From Burkholderiales bacterium (GTDB lineage Bacteria; Pseudomonadota; Gammaproteobacteria; Burkholderiales; Burkholderiaceae_C), in the NCBI GenBank assembly GCA_028868995.1, contig JAGWTH010000031.1:1-47954 (forward strand): a stretch of DNA of 47,954 nt. The letters run 5' to 3'. The first letter of the stretch is position 1. Every line of letters starts with the position of its first letter. The position numbers and the translations under genes are program-made. The notes under the pieces are model-generated. The model worked only from the letters and a program-made list of their open reading frames with translations, ran no database searches and was not told where the DNA came from. Positions 42,892 through 47,954 of the stretch are shown piece after piece.

Positions 42892-43695
42892 ATGCTCCCC
42901 CTTCAGGAAGTCACACAAAGGCTCGCCGCGCAGGACGCGGTGTTGGTCTCCGTCCACGCCACGGCGGGGTCGGTGCCGCGCGAGGCAGGCGCCTGGATGG
43001 CGGTTTTTCGCGACACGGTGGTCGGCACGATCGGCGGCGGTCACCTGGAGCTGCAGGCGATCGAGGAGGCGCGCCGGCGGCTGGCGGGTGGCGCGGGCGA
43101 GCCGGTGCGGCGTCATGCGCTGGGGCCCTCGCTGGGGCAGTGCTGCGGCGGGGTGGTGCACCTGCGCTACGAGCGCCTCTGCGCGGCGGATGCGCCGGGG
43201 CTGGGCGCGCGGCTGCAGGCGCCGCGCACGCCCGTCGCGCTGTTCGGCGGCGGGCACGTCGGCCGCGCGCTGGTGCGGGTGCTGGGCACGCTGCCCTTCG
43301 CCGTCACCTGGATCGACAGCCGCGACGAGATCTTTCCCGGCGACGTACCAGGGCACGTCGCCTGCGAGCACTCGGACCCGGTCCAGGCGGCCGTGGCCGA
43401 CCTCGCGCCCGGCTCGCGCGTCCTGATCATGAGTTTCAGCCACGCCGAGGACCTGGACATCGTCGCGGCCTGCCTGAAGCGGCTGCGCGAGCGCGGCGAC
43501 CTGCCCTACGTGGGCCTGATCGGCAGCAAGACCAAGTGGGCCACCTTCCGCCACCGGCTGGAGGAACGGGGCTTTCGCAAGCAGGAACTGGCGCAGGTCA
43601 CCTGCCCGATCGGCATCCCGGGCATCCCCGGCAAGGAGCCCGAAGTGATCGCGGTGGCGGTGGCGGCACAACTGCTGCAAGTCCCGCTTCCGTGA
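42892..43695 (+). CDS. xdhC: xanthine dehydrogenase accessory protein XdhC
   Basis: This 267-residue XdhC binds molybdenum cofactor and inserts its sulfurated form into xanthine dehydrogenase. The family features are SVPREAGAWMAVF, GTIGGGHLELQAIEEAR, GPSLGQCCGGVVHL with the conserved Cys pair, a Rossmann-like VALFGGGHVGRALVRVL and LPYVGLIGSKTKWATFRHRLEERGF. The xdhA/xdhB genes it serves are not in the window, so the enzyme is encoded elsewhere. The Met at 42892 is chosen; an in-frame GTG at 42883 is possible. Its stop is 8 bp before operator block 2. Confidence 0.93.
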   Translation: MLPLQEVTQRLAAQDAVLVSVHATAGSVPREAGAWMAVFRDTVVGTIGGGHLELQAIEEARRRLAGGAGEPVRRHALGPSLGQCCGGVVHLRYERLCAADAPGLGARLQAPRTPVALFGGGHVGRALVRVLGTLPFAVTWIDSRDEIFPGDVPGHVACEHSDPVQAAVADLAPGSRVLIMSFSHAEDLDIVAACLKRLRERGDLPYVGLIGSKTKWATFRHRLEERGFRKQELAQVTCPIGIPGIPGKEPEVIAVAVAAQLLQVPLP

Positions 43696-43698
43696 AGC

Positions 43699-43726
43699 GG
43701 CCAAACTGTATACACTTCGGTCCACA
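43699..43726. promoter_or_regulatory. operator/promoter block 2 (upstream of puuD)
   Basis: GGCCAAACTGTATACACTTCGGTCCACA is a near copy of the block at 41856-41884; the 20 nt from TGTATACAC to CCACA differ at a single base. The palindrome here is slightly degenerate on its left arm (CTGTATACAC). The block lies 136 bp from the puuD start because a 61-nt palindrome lies between them. Confidence 0.7.
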
Positions 43727-43739
43727 GTCGCAGCGGCGC

Positions 43740-43800
43740 TCAGATATTGGGGTCAGATTCCAATTTCCGCCGGAAATTGGAATCTGACCCCAATATCTGA
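43740..43800. repeat. 61-nt perfect palindrome (REP/MITE-like element)
   Basis: Two 30-nt arms (43740-43769 and 43771-43800) are exact reverse complements around a single central C. The arms contain GGGGTCAGATTCCAATTTCCG, one base over the report limit only as a description: key parts are the GGGGTCAGA motif and the central TTTCCG-C-CGGAAA. TCTGACCCC-type palindromes occur as dispersed repeats in betaproteobacteria, sometimes near REP-associated transposases. It lies in the puuD leader and would form an extremely stable hairpin in RNA. Confidence 0.85.
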
Positions 43801-43861
43801 TGTGCGCGACCCCACTCTGCTCAGAGCGCCCGCGGTGGTGAGCAGGTCTTGGTGGCGAAGC

Positions 43862-45061
43862 ATGGAAAGCTATCTTCTCGACTGGGCCAACCTGCTGCTG
43901 CGGTGGCTGCACGTGATCACCGCGATCGCGTGGATCGGATCCTCCTTCTATTTCGTTTTCCTGGACAGCAGCCTCGTGCCGGCGGCCGACCCGAAGCTGC
44001 GCGCCGAGGGCGTGACCGGCGAGCTGTGGGCCGTGCACGGCGGCGGCTTCTACCACCCGGTGAAGTACGCGGTGGCGCCGCCGCAGCTGCCGCCGCACCT
44101 GCACTGGTTCTACTGGGAGGCCTACAGCACCTGGCTGTCCGGCTTCTCGCTGTTCCTGGTCTCGTACATCTGGAACGCGGGCACCTACCTGGTCGACCGC
44201 AACCTGGTGGACTGGCAGCCGGGCGCGGCGGTCGCGGTGGCGCTGTCCTTCCTGGTCGTGTTCTGGATGCTGTACGACGGCATCTGCCAGCTGTTCGGGC
44301 GGCGCAAGCACGGCGACGCCATCGTCGGCGCGCTGGTGCTGGTCCTGGTGTGCGTGGCGTCCTGGCTGGCCTGCCACTGGTTCGCGGGCCGCGCCGCCTT
44401 CCTGCTGGTGGGCGCGATGCTCGCCACCTCCATGAGCGCCAACGTGTTCTTCTGGATCATCCCCGGCCAGCGCAAGGTGGTGAAGGCCATCGAGGCCGGC
44501 CAGGCGCCGGACCCGATCCACGGCTGGCGCGGCAAGCAGCGCAGCGTGCACAACACCTACTTCACGCTGCCGGTGCTGTTCGCGATGCTGTCCAACCACT
44601 ACAGCTTCCTGTCCTCGCACCCGCGCAACTGGCTGGTGCTGGTGCTGATGATGTTCGCGGGCGCGGCCATCCGCCAGTTCTTCGTCATGCGCCACGGCTG
44701 GAAGCTGGGGCGCAACCGCCATCCGGCCGGCTACGCCGTGGTCGGCGTGGCCGTCATCGCGTCGGTCATCGTCTGGATGACCCCCCAGCCCACCGAGGCG
44801 GCCAAGGCCCCCACCGGGCCCGTGGGCTATGCCGCGGTGCAGAAGGTGCTGGAGCAGCGCTGCTACCAGTGCCACGGCGCGCAGGTGCAGATGAAGAACG
44901 TGCGGCTCGATTCGCCGGACGGCCTGAAGCTGCACGCGCAGGCCGTCTACCAGCAGGCGGTGGTCGCGAAGACCATGCCCTTCAACAACGCCACCGGGAT
45001 CACCGATGGCGAGCGCGCCCTGATCGCCCGCTGGTTCGAGTCGGGCGCCAAGGTCGACTGA
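43862..45061 (+). CDS. puuD: membrane-bound urate oxidase PuuD with C-terminal cytochrome c
   Basis: This 399-residue protein has an N-terminal membrane domain of about eight hydrophobic segments (starting LLDWANLLLRWLHVITAIAWIGSSFYFVFLD; DUF989/urate oxidase N) and a C-terminal cytochrome c domain with CYQCH (334-338) and Met372 in KTMPF as likely axial ligand. It oxidises urate to 5-hydroxyisourate and passes electrons to the respiratory chain instead of making H2O2. The start at 43862 is the family start; in-frame sequence from 43802 would add 20 non-conserved residues next to the palindrome. Operator block 2 upstream ties it to the purine GntR regulator. Confidence 0.95.
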   Translation: MESYLLDWANLLLRWLHVITAIAWIGSSFYFVFLDSSLVPAADPKLRAEGVTGELWAVHGGGFYHPVKYAVAPPQLPPHLHWFYWEAYSTWLSGFSLFLVSYIWNAGTYLVDRNLVDWQPGAAVAVALSFLVVFWMLYDGICQLFGRRKHGDAIVGALVLVLVCVASWLACHWFAGRAAFLLVGAMLATSMSANVFFWIIPGQRKVVKAIEAGQAPDPIHGWRGKQRSVHNTYFTLPVLFAMLSNHYSFLSSHPRNWLVLVLMMFAGAAIRQFFVMRHGWKLGRNRHPAGYAVVGVAVIASVIVWMTPQPTEAAKAPTGPVGYAAVQKVLEQRCYQCHGAQVQMKNVRLDSPDGLKLHAQAVYQQAVVAKTMPFNNATGITDGERALIARWFESGAKVD

Positions 45062-45103
45062 GGCCCTGCGCGGGCGCGTCACAATGCGCCCAGGAGACCC
45101 TGC

Positions 45104-46420
45104 ATGACCGCGCCCGACCCCCGCGCCCAGCCGCGCGCCTTCCTCGAACACCTGTACCGCGTCGCGGTGCATCGCGCCCTCCCGCTGCCCAACACCGCGG
45201 CCTTCCTGCCGCCGCCGCCGCGCGGGCGCACGCTGGTGCTGGGCGCCGGCAAGGCGGGCGGGGCCATGGCGCAGGCGGTGGAAGCGCTCTGGCCGGCCGA
45301 GGCGCCGCTGTCGGGGCTGGTGGTCACGCGCTACCACCACACGCCGCCGCGGCCGGCGGGCCTGCGCCAGCGCATCGAGGTGGTGGAGGCCGCGCATCCG
45401 GTGCCCGATGCCGCGGGGCTGCGGGCGGCCGAGCGCATCCTGGCGCTCACCCGCGGGCTCACGCCGGACGACCTGGTGCTGTGCCTCATCTCCGGCGGCG
45501 GCTCGGCGCTGCTGACGCTGCCGGCCGAGGGACTCACCCTGGACGACAAGCGCCGCATCAACCACGAGCTGCTGGAGTCGGGCGCGAACATCGGCGAGAT
45601 GAACTGCGTGCGCAAGCACCTGTCGCGCATCAAGGGCGGGCGGCTGGCCGCGGCCTGCGCCCCGGCCAGGGTGGTGACGCTGACCATCAGCGACGTGCCC
45701 GGCGACGACCCGTCGGTGATCGCCAGCGGGCCGACGGTGCCCGATGCGACGACCTGCGCCGACGCCATCGCGATCCTGCATCGCTACGGCATCGAGGTTC
45801 CGGCCACGGTGATGGACCGGCTGGCGCAGGGCGCGCTGGAAACGCCCAAGCCGGGCGACGCGGTGTTCCGCGGCCAGGAGGTGCACCTGATCGCCACGCC
45901 GCAGCAGTCGCTGGAGGCCGCCGCCGCGGCGGCGCGCGAGGCGGGCCTTGCGGCGCACATCCTGAGCGACGAGATCGAGGGTGAGTCGCGCGAGGTGGGC
46001 AAGGTGCACGCCGCGCTCGCGCGTGCCGTGGCGCAGCGGGGCCAGCCCTTCGGCCGCCCCTGCGTGATCCTCTCCGGCGGCGAGACCACCGTGACGGTGC
46101 GCAAGCAGCCGCCCGGCACGCCGCGCGGCCGCGGCGGCCGCGCCGGCGAGTTCTGCATGGGCCTGGCCCAGGCGCTGCAGGGACAGGCCCACGTGTGGGC
46201 GCTGGCCGCGGACACCGACGGCATCGACGGCGTGGAGGACAACGCCGGCGCCTTCGTCGGGCCCGACACGCTGCAGCGCGCGCTGGCGCAGGGCATGAAG
46301 GTCGACGCTTATCTCGCGCGCAACGACGCCTACGGCTTCTTCCAGCCGCTGGGCGACCTGGTGGTCACCGGGCCCACGCACACCAACGTCAACGACTTCC
46401 GGGCGCTCCTGGTGCTCTGA
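45104..46420 (+). CDS. ttuD: glycerate 2-kinase / MOFRL family (TtuD-like)
   Basis: This is a 438-residue DUF4147-MOFRL protein. N-terminal blocks are RTLVLGAGKAGGAMAQAVE and DLVLCLISGGGSALLTLPAEGLTLDDKRRINHELLESGANIGEMNCVRKHLSRIKGGRLA; the C-terminal MOFRL domain has VILSGGETTVTV, WALAADTDGIDGVEDNAGAFV and GPTHTNVNDFRALLV. Such enzymes phosphorylate glycerate to 2-phosphoglycerate (older name hydroxypyruvate reductase). It follows puuD by 42 bp behind AGGAG, and completes glyoxylate assimilation from allantoin via tartronate semialdehyde; the Gcl and reductase genes are not in the window. Confidence 0.92.
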   Translation: MTAPDPRAQPRAFLEHLYRVAVHRALPLPNTAAFLPPPPRGRTLVLGAGKAGGAMAQAVEALWPAEAPLSGLVVTRYHHTPPRPAGLRQRIEVVEAAHPVPDAAGLRAAERILALTRGLTPDDLVLCLISGGGSALLTLPAEGLTLDDKRRINHELLESGANIGEMNCVRKHLSRIKGGRLAAACAPARVVTLTISDVPGDDPSVIASGPTVPDATTCADAIAILHRYGIEVPATVMDRLAQGALETPKPGDAVFRGQEVHLIATPQQSLEAAAAAAREAGLAAHILSDEIEGESREVGKVHAALARAVAQRGQPFGRPCVILSGGETTVTVRKQPPGTPRGRGGRAGEFCMGLAQALQGQAHVWALAADTDGIDGVEDNAGAFVGPDTLQRALAQGMKVDAYLARNDAYGFFQPLGDLVVTGPTHTNVNDFRALLVL

Positions 46421-46433
46421 GCGGCCGCGCGGG

Positions 46434-47342
46434 TCAGCCGGCGAAGCGGCGGGCGAACTCCTGCGCCAGGTGGTCCACGAAGGCGCGCACGCGCATCGTG
46501 GACTGGTGGCGCACGGGGTGGACGGCGTAAATGTCGGCCGGCGGCGACTGCCAGCCCTCCAGCACCTGGCGCAGCCGGCCGCTGCGCAGGTAGCGCGCCA
46601 CGTCCCACTCGGCCCGCAGCACGATGCCGTGGCCGGCCAGCGCCCAGTGGACCGCGATCTCGCCGTCGTTGGTGGCGAGCGCCCCGCGCACGCGCACCGT
46701 TTCCACGCGCCGGCCCGAACGCAGCCGCAGCAGGCCGAAGGCCTCGTCGCCCTGGCGGATCGCGATCAGGTCGTGCCCGGACAGCTCGTGCGGCGCGCGC
46801 GGCGTGCCGCGGCGCTGCAGGTAGGCGGGCGAGGCACACAGCAGGCGGCGGTTCGGCGCCAGCAGGCGGGCGACCACGCGGGCGTCCGGCGGCTCGCCGA
46901 AGCGCACGCACACGTCGAAGGCATCCTCGGTGAGCGGCGGCGGGTTGACCGACAGCTGCAGCTGCACCTCGATCTTCGGGTGCGCGCGGGCGAAGCTGGC
47001 GATCGCGGGCGCCACGTGCATGCGGCCGAAGCCCAGCGTGGCGTTCACCCGCAGCAGGCCGCCGGGCTCCGAGCGGGCGCCCTGGAGCTCGCGTTCCAGC
47101 GCCTCGATCTCCCCGAGGATGCGGCGGGCCTGCGCCAGGTAGGTCTCGCCCTCGGGGGTGAGGGCCAGACGCCGCGTGGTCCGGTTCAGCAGGGTGACGC
47201 CCAGTCGGCCCTCCAGGGCGGCCAGCCGCTTGCTGACCGCCGGCGGGCTGACCTGCAGCTCGCGCGCCGCGGCCGCGAGGCTGCCGCAGCGCATCAGCAC
47301 GCTGAAGAACTGCATTTGCTGCGAGGCGGCGGCTTGGGCCAT
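46434..47342 (-). CDS. LysR-family transcriptional regulator (CrgA/DmlR-like)
   Basis: This 302-residue LysR protein has a DNA-binding helix-turn-helix in MQFFSVLMRCGSLAAAARELQVSPPAVSKRLAALEGRLGVTLLNRTTRRLALTPEG and an effector domain with LLRVNATLGFGRMHVAPAIASFARAHP and EDAFDVCVRFGEPPDARVVARLL. This subgroup often regulates the neighbouring divergent gene. Here that neighbour is the PTPA-repeat gene at 47442, while the glycerate kinase is convergent. It is given its start at 47342. The target is unknown. Confidence 0.92.
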   Translation of the reverse strand: MAQAAASQQMQFFSVLMRCGSLAAAARELQVSPPAVSKRLAALEGRLGVTLLNRTTRRLALTPEGETYLAQARRILGEIEALERELQGARSEPGGLLRVNATLGFGRMHVAPAIASFARAHPKIEVQLQLSVNPPPLTEDAFDVCVRFGEPPDARVVARLLAPNRRLLCASPAYLQRRGTPRAPHELSGHDLIAIRQGDEAFGLLRLRSGRRVETVRVRGALATNDGEIAVHWALAGHGIVLRAEWDVARYLRSGRLRQVLEGWQSPPADIYAVHPVRHQSTMRVRAFVDHLAQEFARRFAG

Positions 47343-47441
47343 GGTGTGGCGTCGATGAGGAATCCGCCCATTCTGCCCCGGGGTTTCCCCCGTGCGCGGC
47401 GCGGGGCGCTGGTACAGTGGCCGGGCTGAGGAGGTTTCGGC

Positions 47442-47954
47442 ATGTCGAACGCAAGGCCGGGCGGGGCGCAGACCCGCGCGGAAATCGAGGCGCTGCTCGA
47501 TCGCATCGCGAAGCGCGTCAAGGAACTCAAGGGGTTCAACGTGTCCGTGATCCACGATCGCTGGGACACGCGGCTGGACGTGGCCCAGAAGAACGTGAAC
47601 AAGCTGGTGGGCGAGGCGTTCGGCACGGGCAGCGCGCTGTACCGGGAGTTCGCGATCGGGCCGCTGGACGCGGCCCTCGATTCCGCCTTCGGCGACCGCT
47701 TCACCCCCGAGGAGTTCCAGGGGGAGATCCGCAAGGCGGTGGTGGCCGCGGCCGCCAGGCTGGAGACGGTCGCCCGCAAGCTCAAGGAGCGCATGGAACA
47801 GCCCGAGCCGACGCCCGCGCCGACGCCCGCGCCGACGCCCGCACCCACGCCTGCACCGACCCCCGCGCCGACGCCTGCACCGACGCCCGCACCGACGCCC
47901 GCGCCGACGCCTGCACCGACGCCTGCACCGACGCCTGCGCCGACGCCCGCACCG
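47442..47954 (+). CDS. unknown protein with C-terminal PTPA tandem repeats (3' truncated)
   Basis: An open frame starts at ATG 47442 behind AGGAGG and runs off the window without a stop. Residues 1-122 are mostly helical and charged (RAEIEALLDRIAKRVKELKG, DVAQKNVNKLVGEAF, VVAAAARLETVARKLKERMEQ), suggesting a soluble coiled or bundle protein, somewhat phasin-like in composition though not assignable. From residue 123 a tetrapeptide Pro-Thr-Pro-Ala repeats twelve times to the edge, forming an extended proline-rich linker. The rest of the protein, perhaps another domain, is missing. No signal peptide is seen. It is divergent from the LysR gene. Confidence 0.7.
   Translation, partial: MSNARPGGAQTRAEIEALLDRIAKRVKELKGFNVSVIHDRWDTRLDVAQKNVNKLVGEAFGTGSALYREFAIGPLDAALDSAFGDRFTPEEFQGEIRKAVVAAAARLETVARKLKERMEQPEPTPAPTPAPTPAPTPAPTPAPTPAPTPAPTPAPTPAPTPAPTPAPTPAP
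47808..47954 (+). repeat. 12-nt tandem repeat encoding PTPA
   Basis: Twelve units of CCGACGCCYGCR (with CCC or ACC variants in units 4 and 5) are followed by CCG at the window end. Units differ almost only at third codon positions, so the protein repeat is perfect while the DNA is slightly diverged. The array may continue beyond the window. Confidence 0.9.

Noticed and set aside
43802..43861. N-terminal extension of PuuD from the Met at 43802
   Set aside because: The extra 20 residues are not like the family, abut the palindrome, and lack a ribosome site; the conserved start is MESYLLDW at 43862.

Overview
The window is about 48 kb of very GC-rich DNA with densely packed genes, many in start-stop overlapping operons. 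Two Bug-type tripartite-tricarboxylate binding proteins, a PuuD-type urate oxidase, several FCD-type GntR regulators and the general codon use point to a betaproteobacterium of the Burkholderiales, most likely Comamonadaceae (Ramlibacter or Variovorax-like). This placement is inference; no rRNA, tRNA, CRISPR array, intact insertion sequence or origin was seen.

Region 1 (1-11.2 kb) looks like an oxygen- or redox-controlled island. It holds the end of a 2-oxoacid dehydrogenase E2 gene followed by a stand-alone acyl carrier protein, a SagB/nitroreductase-type flavoprotein, a Lon-like protease, alanine dehydrogenase, a 62-residue protein, one polypeptide joining an acyl carrier domain, a fatty acyl-AMP ligase and a PlsC-type acyltransferase, then archease, RtcB RNA ligase, a 93-residue companion, and OsmC. 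Four FNR/ANR-like boxes (TTGA-N6-TCAA or near) lie in the gaps of this region, two of them at textbook class II spacing from a -10 element.

Region 2 (11.2-18.9 kb) has a leaderless periplasmic-binding-like protein and a GlcG/HbpS protein. They are followed by a LysR regulator divergent from a catabolic operon: amidohydrolase/decarboxylase, extradiol-type VOC dioxygenase, fumarylacetoacetase-family hydrolase, flavin monooxygenase and a Bug binding protein. This looks like an aromatic ring-cleavage pathway of unknown substrate.

Region 3 (18.9-35.6 kb) encodes oxidative hexuronate/aldarate catabolism. It contains two uronate dehydrogenase paralogues, galactarate dehydratase (GarD), glucarate dehydratase (GudD), an aldarolactonase-like SMP-30 protein, 5-dehydro-4-deoxyglucarate dehydratase (KdgD), a 2-oxoglutarate semialdehyde dehydrogenase, a TRAP transporter, a Bug protein and an MFS transporter. 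Together these take galacturonate/glucuronate through aldarates to 2-oxoglutarate. Two FCD regulators each have their own recognisable operator motif.

Region 4 (35.7-46.4 kb) encodes purine catabolism: NCS2 permease, an M20 amidase, a UraD-AllC fusion, allantoinase PuuE, a GntR regulator, hydroxyisourate hydrolase, XdhC, urate oxidase PuuD and glycerate kinase. A near-identical promoter/operator block stands before uraH and before puuD; in the puuD copy a 61-nt perfect palindrome lies between operator and gene. The window ends with a LysR gene and the start of a gene carrying a tandem PTPA repeat that runs off the edge.
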